A DNA stretch of 64,000 bases from Kribbella caucasensis (GCF_004361855.1 NZ_SNWQ01000002.1:62001-126000); one strand, 5' to 3'. Positions 17,492-25,955 are shown, numbered from the stretch's first letter. Made by a program: numbers and translations. Notes: generated by a model from the letters alone, not told the origin.

Positions 17492-18309
17492 CGGGCCGCC
17501 ACCTTTGCGTTGCCGGCCAGCGCGGAACGGTTGCCGTTGTGGGTGCACGCCGAGCGCTTGCCGAGGTGGGTCATCTGGGCGGCCACCTGGTCGGCCGTGG
17601 GGGAGTGGAGGCTGCCGGCCAGGATGCCGTCGGCCAGGAAGACGACCTGGTCGGCGTACGAGGCGGCGACCGGGTCGTGCGTGACCATCACGACGGTCTG
17701 GCCCTGGGTGCGGACCGGTTCGCGGAGGAGCTCGAGTACGTCGGCCGCGGTCTGGGTGTCGAGGGCGCCGGTGGGCTCGTCCGCGAAGATCACGGCCGGG
17801 CGGGCGACCAGGGCGCGGGCGATGGCGACGCGTTGCTGCTGGCCACCGGACAGTTCGCCGGGGCGGTTCTTGGAGCGGTCGCCGAGACCGACGCGGTCGA
17901 GCACCTCGCGGACGGCGGCGCGGTTCGGGCGGCGGCCGTCGAGTTCCTGGGGCAGGGTGACGTTCTGCCAGACGGTCAGTGCGGGGAGCAGGTTGAACGA
18001 CTGGAAGACGAAGCCGATCCGCTCGCGGCGGAGTTCGGTGAGCTGCCGTTCGCCCAGACCGGCCAGTGGCTGATCGTCGATCAGGACCGAACCCGAAGTG
18101 GGGCGGTCGAGCCCGGCCGCGCAGTGCAGGAAGGTGCTCTTGCCGGAACCCGACGGGCCCATCACCGCGGTGAAGGTGCCGCGCTCGAAGCTGATCGAGA
18201 TGCCGTCGAGGGCGACCACGGCGTTGCTGCCGCGTCCGTACACCCGGCGTACGTCCTGCAGGACAACGGAATTCGGAGTCCTCTGGATGACTTCGTGCTT
18301 GCGCCTCAT
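17488..18309 (-). CDS. ABC transporter ATP-binding protein, MacB/LolD type
   Basis: ATPase of 273 residues partnering the FtsX-type permease. It contains Walker A GPSGSGKS, the Q-loop FVFQSFNLLP, the signature LSGGQQQRVAIARAL, Walker B VIFADEPTGALD and the switch histidine VTHD. I chose the ATG at 18309, which has GAGAGG seven bases upstream; an in-frame ATG at 18345 lacks a ribosome site. The last 25 residues include two Cys/His-containing segments beyond the usual end. A TetR gene lies upstream on the same strand, its stop 119 bases before this start, and may regulate the exporter, although its own operators are at the far side. Confidence 0.92.
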   Translation of the reverse strand: MRRKHEVIQRTPNSVVLQDVRRVYGRGSNAVVALDGISISFERGTFTAVMGPSGSGKSTFLHCAAGLDRPTSGSVLIDDQPLAGLGERQLTELRRERIGFVFQSFNLLPALTVWQNVTLPQELDGRRPNRAAVREVLDRVGLGDRSKNRPGELSGGQQQRVAIARALVARPAVIFADEPTGALDTQTAADVLELLREPVRTQGQTVVMVTHDPVAASYADQVVFLADGILAGSLHSPTADQVAAQMTHLGKRSACTHNGNRSALAGNAKVAAR

Positions 18310-18428
18310 GGCTGGCCTCTCACGTGCGTCCTGGTTGACGCTCATGACGCTACGGAGAGTCCGACGGCGTCCCCAGGGAGTTGGGCAGCCGATCGGGGTG
18401 GAGCTAGACCTACCTCAGGCAGGGGGAA

Positions 18429-19028
18429 TCAGGGCTTGTCGAGGAGGGCGGCCAGGCCCGAGGAGTAGCTCTCCGGCGTGACGTCGCCGAGGATCAGGCG
18501 CTGCAGGATGAAGCCGGGGATGAGGCCGAACATCACCTGGCCGACGTACTCCGGGTTCGCGTCAGCGGCGATGGTGCCATCGGCCTGGGCCCGGCGGACC
18601 ACGTCGACGAAATGGCCCCGGAGCATGCGGTACTTCGCGGACGCGGTCGCGAAGATCACCTCGTTGTGCAGCGCCTCCGCCCAGGCCTGCACCCCGATCC
18701 GGGTGACGTCGGTGCCGTGCCGCTCGGCCAGGCTGACCACGAAGTCCAGGGTCTTGCGCAGCGCCGCGGCCGGGGTCAGCGGCCCCTCGGCCGCCAGCAT
18801 CTCCTGGAACAGCAGATCGACCGAGCTCAGGGCGTCGTCCGCGATCGCCGCGACGATCTCGTCCTTGCCCTTGAAGTAGCCGTAGACGGCCCCGGCCGAC
18901 AGGCCCGACTCCCGGATCACGTCCGCCATCGTCGTCTTGTGGAAACCCTGCTCGCCGACGCAGGTGCGGGCGGCGTCGACGATCTGCTGGCGGCGGGCGA
19001 CGCGGTGCTCCTCAGTGACCTTGGGCAT
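18429..19028 (-). CDS. TetR/AcrR family regulator
   Basis: Repressor of 199 residues. The HTH segment reads RRQQIVDAARTCVGEQGFHKTTMADVIRESGLSAGAVYGYFKGKDEIV, and the remainder is an all-helical ligand-binding domain. It is divergent from a membrane-protein gene at 19137, and two related operator-like sites (19041-19058 and 19095-19115) fill the 108-base gap. It therefore probably represses both itself and the membrane protein. The start ATG at 19028 has only a weak ribosome site. The ligand is unknown, though the setting next to exporter-like genes suggests a toxic small molecule. Confidence 0.88.
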   Translation of the reverse strand: MPKVTEEHRVARRQQIVDAARTCVGEQGFHKTTMADVIRESGLSAGAVYGYFKGKDEIVAAIADDALSSVDLLFQEMLAAEGPLTPAAALRKTLDFVVSLAERHGTDVTRIGVQAWAEALHNEVIFATASAKYRMLRGHFVDVVRRAQADGTIAADANPEYVGQVMFGLIPGFILQRLILGDVTPESYSSGLAALLDKP

Positions 19029-19040
19029 ACCGAGAACATA

Positions 19041-19058
19041 AAACGAACATCCGTTCTT
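19041..19058. promoter_or_regulatory. TetR operator candidate 1
   Basis: AAACGAACATCCGTTCTT. Its reverse complement matches the site at 19095-19115 over the pattern AAGAACGnnnnTTCGnTTT, next to the TetR gene's start. Confidence 0.6.
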
Positions 19059-19094
19059 GACAACTCGGCGGCAGCGCGGGACGCTCGTGGTGAT

Positions 19095-19115
19095 AAAGAA
19101 CGATCATTCGGTTTT
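19095..19115. promoter_or_regulatory. TetR operator candidate 2
   Basis: AAAGAACGATCATTCGGTTT has the same pattern as candidate 1, 22 bases before the membrane-protein start codon. Two matching sites in one divergent gap suggest coordinated repression. Confidence 0.6.
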
Positions 19116-19136
19116 ACCTTTCGAGGAGTGACCACG

Positions 19137-20147
19137 ATGTCCGAGCAAACCGCCGCCGAGGGCCGACGGCGTCCGCCCGTGGTGGCTGTCGTCACGCTGC
19201 TCACCGTGATTCTGACGGTGCTGCTGATCGCCTTCGCGTGGCCGGCCGCGCGCTCCGAACCACGCGACCTCCCGGTGGCCGTGGCGGGTCCGCAACCAGC
19301 CGTCACCCAGGTGGCCGCCGGTCTCGAACAGGCGATGCCCGGTGGCTTCGAGATCAAGCCGGTGACCGACCGGGCGGCCGCAGTACAGGCGATCGAAGAC
19401 CGGGATGTGTACGGCGCGATCATTGCCGATCCGCAGGCTCCGGAGGTGCTCACCGCGTCGGCCGGCGGTCCCGCGGTGGCGCAGATTCTCACCCAGTTGG
19501 CGAGCCGGATGGCGGCCCAGGATCCGTCGGCGGCGCCCAAGGTCACCGATGTCGTGCCGTTGCCTGCCGATGATCCGCGAGGAGCCGGTCTGGCCGCGGG
19601 TGCGTTGCCGCTGGTCCTAGGAGGCATTCTCGCGGCCGCGTTGCTGACCCAGCTCGTGCAGGCCGGTGCCAGGCGGATGGCCGGTGCGCTGGCCTTCGCG
19701 GTGAGCGGTGGTCTCGCGCTGGCCGCGGTGCTGCAGTTCTGGCTCGGGTCGTTCGAGGGCAACTACCTGGCCAACTCGGGCGTCATCGCGATGTCCATCG
19801 CCGCGATCAGTCTCACCTTGCTCGGGCTCGAGTGGCTGATCGGTACGGCGGGGCTCGGGCTGGGCGCCGCGACGATGATGCTGCTGGGCAACCCGCTCTC
19901 GGGTCTGACGAGTGCGCCGGAGATGCTGCCCAGCGGTTGGGGTTCGCTGGGGCAACTACTTCCGCCTGGAGCTGCCGGTACGGCGTTGCGGTCGGTGAGC
20001 TTCTTCGACGGGGCCGGCGCCGGTCAGTCGTTCGTGGTGCTGTCCTGCTGGCTGGCGGCCGGACTCGCTCTCTGCGGACTGGGTGCACTCCGCAGCCGTC
20101 AGCGCGTCGTACAGGCTCACCCTGAGCGGTCGCCCGTGACTGTCTGA
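19137..20147 (+). CDS. ABC-2/YhgE-like multipass membrane protein
   Basis: Membrane protein of 336 residues under the divergent TetR gene. One membrane helix (about 17-37) is followed by an extracytoplasmic domain of some 120 residues, then five or six hydrophobic helices from about residue 155 to 325. This is the layout of ABC-2-type/YhgE-Pip-related membrane proteins, several of which are TetR-controlled. The N-terminal phrase LPVAVAGPQPAVTQVAAGLEQ and the run SLGQLLPPGAAGTALRSVSFFDGAG resemble that group. The ATG at 19137 follows GAGGAG. No ATPase gene is adjacent, so transport function is unproven. Confidence 0.72.
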   Translation: MSEQTAAEGRRRPPVVAVVTLLTVILTVLLIAFAWPAARSEPRDLPVAVAGPQPAVTQVAAGLEQAMPGGFEIKPVTDRAAAVQAIEDRDVYGAIIADPQAPEVLTASAGGPAVAQILTQLASRMAAQDPSAAPKVTDVVPLPADDPRGAGLAAGALPLVLGGILAAALLTQLVQAGARRMAGALAFAVSGGLALAAVLQFWLGSFEGNYLANSGVIAMSIAAISLTLLGLEWLIGTAGLGLGAATMMLLGNPLSGLTSAPEMLPSGWGSLGQLLPPGAAGTALRSVSFFDGAGAGQSFVVLSCWLAAGLALCGLGALRSRQRVVQAHPERSPVTV

Positions 20148-20186
20148 GTGAATTCCTTCCCCACCAACCGCCCCGCGCGTGTGAAG

Positions 20187-20223
20187 GAGCGGTGACCGGA
20201 TCGTTACGACCCGGTCACCGCTC
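20187..20223. terminator. Terminator-like hairpin
   Basis: GAGCGGTGACCGG / CCGGTCACCGCTC is a perfect 13-bp stem with an 11-base loop, 39 bases after the membrane-protein stop. Confidence 0.75.
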
Positions 20224-20240
20224 AGCGCGTTCACGCACCG

Positions 20241-20252
20241 GACAACGTTGTC
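20241..20252. promoter_or_regulatory. Operator-like palindrome upstream of the sugar ABC operon
   Basis: GACAACGTTGTC is a perfect 12-bp palindrome with a central CG, typical of LacI-family operators. A partial repeat (GACAACGATTGAC) lies at 20332-20344, next to the ribosome site of the binding-protein gene. Confidence 0.5.
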
Positions 20253-20358
20253 TGTCAACCATTAACTTCGAGGCTGCGGGACTTCTACGGTCGCGAAGGA
20301 GCCCGCAGGATTTGAGCTGTGGTACCAGGATGACAACGATTGACCGAAGGTGGACGTG

Positions 20359-21756
20359 ATGGTCATGCGGAAACGTTTCAAAGCGGCCGGCGCGCTGGCC
20401 GTGAGCGCACTGCTGCTGGGGGTCTCGGCCTGTAGTCAGGGGTCGACCACCAAGGAGCCCGACGCGGGTGGCTCGCAGAGCGCCGGGCCGGCGAACATCA
20501 AGATCGCCTATCAGCAGTGGGGCCCGGGCACGGTGATGAAGAACTTCCTCACCGGCGCCAAGGCCGAGTACGAGGCGGCCAATCCCGGTTCGACGGTCGA
20601 GATCGTGCCGATCGTGGCCAGTGAGAACGACTACTACACCAAGCTCCAACTGATGATGCGGTCGCCGAACACGGCGCCGGACATCGTCTACGAGGACACC
20701 TTCCTGATCAACTCCGACATCACCGCGGGGTACCTGAAGCCGCTGGACGACTACATCAAGGACTGGGCGGACTGGAGCCAGTTCGAGGAGACGGCCAAGG
20801 GTGCGGCGAAGGCGCAGGACGGCAAGACGTACGGCGTCCCGGACGGCACCGACACCCGGGCTCTTTGGTACAACAAGGAGATCTTCGCCAAGGCCGGACT
20901 GCCCGCCGACTGGCAGCCGAAGACCTGGGAAGACGTGCTGACCACCGCCCGCACGATCAAGCAGAAGGTGCCCGGTGTCATCCCGCTGAACGTGTACTCC
21001 GGCAAGCCGATGGGTGAGGCTTCGGCCATGCAGGGCTTCGAGATGCTGCTCTACGGCACCAAGGACACCCTGTACAACTTCGACCAGTCCAAGTGGGTGG
21101 TCGGCAGCCAGGGCTTCAAGGACTCGCTGAACTTCATCAAGACGGTCTTCACCGAGGGCGTCGCCCCGCAGCCGAAGCAGTCGCTGGACCCGAACTGGGG
21201 TAACAAGGTCGGCAGCGACCTGCTCCCGAACGGCAAGCTCGCGATCGCGCTGGACGGCTCCTGGCTCTACAACAACTGGCAGAAGACCGGCGCCAAGCCG
21301 TGGCCGCAGTGGACCGAGGTGCTCGGCCAGACCGCGATGCCGACGCAGGACGGCAGCGGCAAGGGCAAGGTCAGCCTGTCCGGCGGCTGGACCTGGGCGA
21401 TCCCGGCCAAGTCGAAGAACCCCGATGCCGCATGGAACTTCATCAAGACCCTGCAGACGCAGAAGAACGCGACCAAGTACGCGACCGACGGCGCGCAGAT
21501 CGCGGTCCGCAAGGACGTCGCTTCCGACGCGGGGTACAAGTCCTCGGCGAAGAGCACGCAGTTCTTCACCGACCTGGTCGCGGTGACCGTCTACCGGCCC
21601 GCGCTGCCGGAGTACCCGAAGGTCTCCAACGAGATCATCACCGCGATGGAGGCCGTGATGACCGGGCAGTCGTCGCCCGACGAGGCGGCGAAGAACTACG
21701 ACGAAGCGGTCGAGAGCATCGTCGGCAAGGACAAGACGACGACCGAGAGCCAGTAA
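20359..21756 (+). CDS. Sugar ABC transporter substrate-binding lipoprotein (family 1)
   Basis: Extracytoplasmic binding protein of 465 residues for a CUT1-type carbohydrate importer. The signal ends in a lipobox (GVSAC) at about residue 27. The mature part has family-1 traits: NDYYTKLQLMMRSPNTAPDIVYED, ALWYNKEIFAKAGLPADWQPKTWED, and a C-terminal segment KNPDAAWNFIKTLQ. The ATG at 20359 is eight bases after GAAGG; an in-frame GTG at 20350 and ATG at 20365 are alternatives. The two permease genes follow directly. The ligand is not deducible. There is no ATPase gene in the operon, so a shared MsiK-type ATPase is expected. Confidence 0.92.
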   Translation: MVMRKRFKAAGALAVSALLLGVSACSQGSTTKEPDAGGSQSAGPANIKIAYQQWGPGTVMKNFLTGAKAEYEAANPGSTVEIVPIVASENDYYTKLQLMMRSPNTAPDIVYEDTFLINSDITAGYLKPLDDYIKDWADWSQFEETAKGAAKAQDGKTYGVPDGTDTRALWYNKEIFAKAGLPADWQPKTWEDVLTTARTIKQKVPGVIPLNVYSGKPMGEASAMQGFEMLLYGTKDTLYNFDQSKWVVGSQGFKDSLNFIKTVFTEGVAPQPKQSLDPNWGNKVGSDLLPNGKLAIALDGSWLYNNWQKTGAKPWPQWTEVLGQTAMPTQDGSGKGKVSLSGGWTWAIPAKSKNPDAAWNFIKTLQTQKNATKYATDGAQIAVRKDVASDAGYKSSAKSTQFFTDLVAVTVYRPALPEYPKVSNEIITAMEAVMTGQSSPDEAAKNYDEAVESIVGKDKTTTESQ

Positions 21757-21768
21757 GGAACCTTCTCT

Positions 21769-22710
21769 GTGACGACGACTGTCGCGCCGTCGGCCGCAGC
21801 GCCCGCTCCGTCCGGTGAACCCACCGGGCGGGGCGGGCCGCCGCGCGGTGCCAAGCTGGTCAGGATGTTGCCGCTGACACCGGCCATCGGGTTGATGCTG
21901 GTGTTCCTGGCCGGGCCGATCATCTACTGCGTCTACGCGGCGTTCACCAACATGGCGCTCACCGGGACCGGCGCGAACGCGGTGAAGTTCGTTGGGCTCG
22001 ACAACTTCCGGAAGGCGTTCGAGAGCAGCGCGTTCACCAACGCGATCTGGCTGACCCTGGTGTTCACGCTGATCTCCGCGATCATCGGGCAGAACACCCT
22101 CGGTCTCGGCCTGGCGTTGCTGATGCGGCGCTCGACCAAACTGGTCCGCAACTTCGTCGGTACCGCGGTGATCGGCGCTTGGGTACTGCCCGAGGTGGTT
22201 GCGGCGTACCTGCTCAGCGCCTTCTTCAACGACGACGGCACCCTGAACGTGATGCTGCACTGGGTCGGGCTGCCGGGGCAGGATTGGTTGTACGCGGCAC
22301 CGATCATCGCGGTGTCGTTGGCCAACATCTGGCGCGGTACGGCGTTCTCGATGCTGGTGTACTCCGCGGCGCTGAGCGAGGTGCCGAAGGAGATCGAGGA
22401 GTCCGCCGAGATGGACGGTGCGGCCGGCGCGCGGCGGCTGGTGTTCGTCACGCTGCCGATGATCAGCCGCGCGATCCTGACCAACCTGATGCTGATCACG
22501 CTGCAGACGCTGAGCGTGTTCGGCCTGATCTACGCGATGACCCGGGGTGGACCGGGGACCAAGAGCCAGACCTTGCCGCTTTACATGTACGAGCAGGCGT
22601 TCAGCTTCTCTCAGATCGGCTACGGCACCGCGATCGCGCTGGTGATGCTGGCGATCGGGGCGGTGTTCTCGCTGATCTACCTGCGTGGACTGAACTCGGA
22701 GGCCGCATGA
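21769..22710 (+). CDS. Carbohydrate ABC transporter permease (MalF type)
   Basis: Inner-membrane permease of 313 residues with six predicted helices and the cytoplasmic EAA loop, EIEESAEMDGAAGARRLVFVTLPMI, that contacts the ATPase. A Pro/Gly-rich cytoplasmic N-terminus of about 38 residues precedes the first helix. It starts at a GTG 13 bases after the binding-protein stop and ends with an ATGA overlap with the next permease, so it belongs to one operon. Confidence 0.92.
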   Translation: MTTTVAPSAAAPAPSGEPTGRGGPPRGAKLVRMLPLTPAIGLMLVFLAGPIIYCVYAAFTNMALTGTGANAVKFVGLDNFRKAFESSAFTNAIWLTLVFTLISAIIGQNTLGLGLALLMRRSTKLVRNFVGTAVIGAWVLPEVVAAYLLSAFFNDDGTLNVMLHWVGLPGQDWLYAAPIIAVSLANIWRGTAFSMLVYSAALSEVPKEIEESAEMDGAAGARRLVFVTLPMISRAILTNLMLITLQTLSVFGLIYAMTRGGPGTKSQTLPLYMYEQAFSFSQIGYGTAIALVMLAIGAVFSLIYLRGLNSEAA

Positions 22711-23534
22711 TCGCCCGGGACCGGATCAGCAAACTCACCGCCAATTTGATCCTGCTGGCGATCGGGGTGCTGTTCGTCCTTCCGTTGCTGTGGGTCCTGT
22801 TCGCCTCGATCAACCGGACCGCGGGGTTGCGGGTGGAGTTCCCGACGAGTCCGACGCTGGAGAACTTCCGGGCGGTGCTGAACACGGACACGACGTACCG
22901 GCCTGTCCTGAACGGTCTGGTGTTGTGTGGCGGCGCCGCGTTGCTCACGATGGTCTGCGCGGTGCTGGCGGCTTATCCGTTGTCCCGCTTCAAGTCGAAG
23001 TTCAACCGGCCGTTCTTGTTGACCGTTTTGTTCTGCACGGGGTTGCCGATCACCGCGGTGATGGTGCCGGTGTACGGGCTGTTCGTGCAGCTGAATCTGG
23101 TGGACACGATCGGCGGGACGATCATGTTCATGGCGACGAGTTCGCTGCCGTTCGCGATCTGGCTGACGAAGACGTTCATGGACGGCGTACCGATCTCGCT
23201 GGAAGAGGCCGCGTGGGTCGATGGCGCGGGCAACATGCAGGCGCTGCGGCGGATCGTTCTGCCGCTGATGTGGCCGGGGATCGCGGTCGTGCTGATCTTC
23301 ACGTTCATCGGCATGTGGGGGAACTTCTTCGTCCCCTTCATGCTTTTGCTCTCGCCGGAACGGTTGCCGGCGTCGGTGAGCATCTTCACCTTCTTCGGCC
23401 AGTACGGCGAACCGAACTACGGCCAGCTGGCGGCGTACTCCCTCATCTACACCACCCCCGTTCTACTCCTCTACCTCCTCCTCAGCCGCAAACTAGGCGG
23501 AGCCTTCGCCCTCGGCGGAGCCATCAAGGGCTAG
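22707..23534 (+). CDS. Carbohydrate ABC transporter permease (MalG type)
   Basis: Second permease of the importer, 275 residues with six helices. The EAA loop is visible as ISLEEAAWVDGAGNMQALRRIVLPLMWPG. The ATG at 22707 overlaps the upstream stop by four bases, implying translational coupling. A hydrophobic C-terminus ends LLLSRKLGGAFALGGAIKG. No sugar-processing enzyme follows; the next genes belong to a toxin-antitoxin-like pair. Confidence 0.92.
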   Translation: MIARDRISKLTANLILLAIGVLFVLPLLWVLFASINRTAGLRVEFPTSPTLENFRAVLNTDTTYRPVLNGLVLCGGAALLTMVCAVLAAYPLSRFKSKFNRPFLLTVLFCTGLPITAVMVPVYGLFVQLNLVDTIGGTIMFMATSSLPFAIWLTKTFMDGVPISLEEAAWVDGAGNMQALRRIVLPLMWPGIAVVLIFTFIGMWGNFFVPFMLLLSPERLPASVSIFTFFGQYGEPNYGQLAAYSLIYTTPVLLLYLLLSRKLGGAFALGGAIKG

Positions 23535-23581
23535 TTCGCGCAGACGCATAACAAGTTCTAGCTTCTACAAGCTTTGTCTTG

Positions 23582-23587
23582 TATTCT
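23582..23587 (+). promoter_or_regulatory. -10 element for the leaderless higB-like gene
   Basis: TATTCT ends six bases before the GTG at 23594. The AT-rich stretch 23551-23590 contains ACAAG/CTTGT inverted half-sites that could bind the antitoxin. Confidence 0.45.
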
Positions 23588-23593
23588 TCCTTG

Positions 23594-23851
23594 GTGGAGG
23601 AGTATCAGATCTACGTTCTCTCCGGCTGCGAGAAGTGGCTGAACTCGCTGCCGGAGAAGGACTACGAGGCCCTCGCCGGTCGGTTCGATCTGCTGGCAGA
23701 GCAGGGGCCGGCCACGCCGCGCCCGACAGTCGACACGATCAAGGGTTCTCGGCACTCCAACATGAAGGAGCTCCGGTCTGGGAAGCTACGCGTGCTGTTC
23801 GCGTTCGATCCCCAGACGCAGGCGGTGCTCCCGCTGGGCGGACGAACCTGA
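23594..23851 (+). CDS. higB: HigB/RelE-like toxin, C-terminally shortened
   Basis: Toxin-like protein of 85 residues in the phage Gp49/HigB branch of the RelE superfamily. Family features are present: EKWLNSLPEKDYEALAGRFDLLAEQGP, then IKGSRHSNMKELRSGKLRVLFAFDPQTQAVLPLGG. Relatives continue with a GDKxGxWxxWY segment and a terminal helix, giving roughly 105-120 residues; here a TGA follows GGRT. The missing segment carries conserved residues of the RNase surface, so activity is doubtful. A +1 reading of the next bases gives GGDEP, hinting at an old frameshift. The GTG at 23594 lies six bases after TATTCT, supporting a leaderless start; a TTG at 23591 is the alternative. Confidence 0.7.
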   Translation: MEEYQIYVLSGCEKWLNSLPEKDYEALAGRFDLLAEQGPATPRPTVDTIKGSRHSNMKELRSGKLRVLFAFDPQTQAVLPLGGRT

Positions 23852-23919
23852 TGTCTGAACCTCGCGCTGGCAGTTCAGGCGAAGCGGACTCTCATACTTG
23901 GCGAAGGAGGTATGGACGG

Positions 23920-24237
23920 ATGGCGCACCGGAAGTGGAAGGACGTACGGGGTGACCGGATCAACACCCCGGGAGCTGAGGCGCGCGTCGCTGCTCAGAAG
24001 GAGGAGGCCCGGGCCGAGCAGCGTGCCTATCGCCTGGCTGAGGTGCGCCAGCAGCAAGGGCTCACTCAGGTTCAGTTGGCCGAGAGCCTGCACATCAGTC
24101 AGGCGGCGGTGTCCTCGATCGAGCGAGGCGAGCTGAGCCGATCCGAGCTGAGCACCATCAGCAAGTACGTCGAAGCACTTGGCGGCAAGCTTGAGATCAT
24201 CGCCAACTTCGGCGACGAGCGGCTAGTCCTCGGCTGA
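23920..24237 (+). CDS. higA: HigA-like XRE family antitoxin
   Basis: DNA-binding antitoxin of 105 residues. A basic, helical N-terminus (HRKWKDVRGDRI) leads to a classical XRE HTH, VRQQQGLTQVQLAESLHISQAAVSSIERG, then the (V)EALGGKLEIIANFGDERLVL tail common to antitoxins paired with Gp49-like toxins. The ATG at 23920 follows GGAGG by nine bases, 68 bases after the toxin stop, which is longer than the usual short overlap and fits loss of the toxin 3' end. It may still repress the pair's promoter. Confidence 0.85.
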   Translation: MAHRKWKDVRGDRINTPGAEARVAAQKEEARAEQRAYRLAEVRQQQGLTQVQLAESLHISQAAVSSIERGELSRSELSTISKYVEALGGKLEIIANFGDERLVLG

Positions 24238-24312
24238 TCGTCCGCGTGCCGCGCCCCGCCGACAGTGAGCGACGCGTCGTGTGTTGCGGTGATGAACCGT
24301 GGCTCGAGGGGC

Positions 24313-25551
24313 TTAGCGCAGCTCATCCAGTTTTGTGCTCAGGAACTCGGCCTCGACCGCGTTGTCGGTGAAGGCAAGGGCTTCCTCGTATGCCGCTGCG
24401 GCTGCCTGGTTGTGGCCGGTGCGACGGAGCAGGTCGGCGCGGGTGGCCGCGAGGTACGGGTAGGTGGCAAGGGCTGGTTCCGCGGCGAGGGTGTCGATCG
24501 CGTCGAGGGCTGCCTCGGGTCCGTCGACGTAGCTGAGGGCGACCGCGCGGTTGAGGGCGACCACGGGCGACGGCCAGCGCGCGAGCAACAGGTCGTACAG
24601 GCCGAGGATCTCGTCCCAATCGGTGTCCTCCCACTGCCCGGCTTCGCTGTGTACGGCGGCGATCGCGGCCATCAACGCGAAACGTCCGGCGGGTGGTTGC
24701 GCCAGCGCGTCTCGTACCAGGGCTAGACCTTCGTCGATCGACGTGGAGTCCCACCGGGCGCGATCCTGGTCCCGCATCAGGACGAGCCGGCCGGCCTCAT
24801 CGACTCGTGCGGCGTGACGAGCCTGGGTCAGCACGAGTAGCCCGAGCAATGCGGTCGCCTCGCCGCTGTCGGGGAGGAGCAGGTGAACCGTCCGGGCGAG
24901 ATCGAGTCCGCGCCTGGTCAGGTCGGTCCGGATCAGCTCGTCGCCGAACTTGGCTGTGTGGCCGGCGGCGTACACGAGATGCACCACGTCGAGCACGCCG
25001 TCGATGCGTTCGGGGAGATCGGCGAGGCGCGGGATCCGGTACGGGATGCGGGAGCGGGAGATCTTGTGTTTCGCCCGGGTGATGCGCGCCTGCATCGTCG
25101 CCTCCTTGACCAGGAACGCCTTGGCGATCTCGGGCGACGAGAGTCCGCAGACCAGCCGGAGCGTCAGCGCGACCTGGGCCTCCTGGGCGAGGGCCGGGTG
25201 ACAGCACGTGAAGACCAGCCGCAGCCGGTCGTCCGGGAACACGCCGGCGGCCGCCTCGTCCTCGTCGACCGGATCCGGCATCAGCAGCGGCAGTTTTCGC
25301 TGTGAGACCGCGGCCCGTCGGCGATGTTCGAGTGCACGCCGGGTTGCGACCGTGGTCAACCAGGCTCCCGGCCGGCGTGGGATCCCTTGAGTCTGCCAGT
25401 GCACCAGCGCCTGGGCATACGCGTCCTGCACGCAGTCTTCGGCGAGGTCGAGGTCCGCCGCGACGCGCGCGGTGGCCGCCAGGACGAAGGCCCACTCGTG
25501 TTCGTGGGCCTGTTCGACCGCCCTGGCGACCGTACTCGCGGTGTCGGCCAC
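24313..25551 (-). CDS. ECF sigma factor, ECF42 type, with C-terminal TPR-like extension
   Basis: RNA polymerase sigma factor of 412 residues. Region 2 (HEWAFVLAATARVAADLDLAEDCVQDAYAQAL) and region 4 (LVCGLSSPEIAKAFLVKEATMQARITRAKHKI) fill the first 185 residues. The remaining 225 form the helical extension of the ECF42 group, with the GLYDLLLARWPSPVVALNRAVAL signature. Family knowledge: ECF42 factors lack a classical anti-sigma factor, need the C-terminal extension for control, and are encoded beside DGPF/YCII proteins, exactly as here. The GTG at 25551 is one base downstream of the partner's stop codon. Confidence 0.9.
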   Translation of the reverse strand: MADTASTVARAVEQAHEHEWAFVLAATARVAADLDLAEDCVQDAYAQALVHWQTQGIPRRPGAWLTTVATRRALEHRRRAAVSQRKLPLLMPDPVDEDEAAAGVFPDDRLRLVFTCCHPALAQEAQVALTLRLVCGLSSPEIAKAFLVKEATMQARITRAKHKISRSRIPYRIPRLADLPERIDGVLDVVHLVYAAGHTAKFGDELIRTDLTRRGLDLARTVHLLLPDSGEATALLGLLVLTQARHAARVDEAGRLVLMRDQDRARWDSTSIDEGLALVRDALAQPPAGRFALMAAIAAVHSEAGQWEDTDWDEILGLYDLLLARWPSPVVALNRAVALSYVDGPEAALDAIDTLAAEPALATYPYLAATRADLLRRTGHNQAAAAAYEEALAFTDNAVEAEFLSTKLDELR

Positions 25552-25552
25552 G

Positions 25553-25894
25553 TCAGTCGATGATCGGCCGTACTTCGATCCCGCCCATCGGCGCCGGCAC
25601 CTGCTTGGCGATTGTCAGCGCCTCGTCGAGATCCGCGGCCTCGATGATGTAGTAACCGCCGAGGACTTCCTTGGTCTCGGCGAACGTCCCGTCGGTCACC
25701 GCGAACCCGCCGTTGCCGTCCGGCCGCACCGACGTCGCCGTGTTGCTCTCACCCAGCCGTGCGCCGCCGCGAAGCGCCGCCTGGTTGGCCCGCGCGAACT
25801 CACCGTGCCGCAGGTGGTTCGCCTCATCCACGCTCGGGTCGGCCGCCGCCCACGCCGCCTCGTTGTCGTAGATCATGATCAAGTACTTGCCCAT
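25553..25894 (-). CDS. YCII-related DGPF-domain protein (ECF42 partner)
   Basis: Small cytoplasmic protein of 113 residues with the YCII ferredoxin-like fold: MGKYLIMIYDNEAAW at the start, GGYYIIEAADLDEALTIAKQVP in the middle, and GGIEVRPI at the end, where classical members carry the DGPF and EVRPI signatures. The ATG at 25894 has GAGAGG upstream. It is the first gene of the operon with the ECF42 sigma factor. In characterised ECF42 systems the DGPF gene is the main target of the sigma factor; its biochemical role remains unknown. Confidence 0.88.
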   Translation of the reverse strand: MGKYLIMIYDNEAAWAAADPSVDEANHLRHGEFARANQAALRGGARLGESNTATSVRPDGNGGFAVTDGTFAETKEVLGGYYIIEAADLDEALTIAKQVPAPMGGIEVRPIID

Positions 25895-25955
25895 TGGTGA
25901 CACCTCTCGTTGTCCGCTGGGGTGGAACCGCTCGCCGGTTCCTGTTGCTACCACA

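Noticed and set aside
20215..22260. 681-residue open frame opposite the sugar ABC operon
   Set aside because: It crosses an intergenic terminator and two sense genes; shadow frame.
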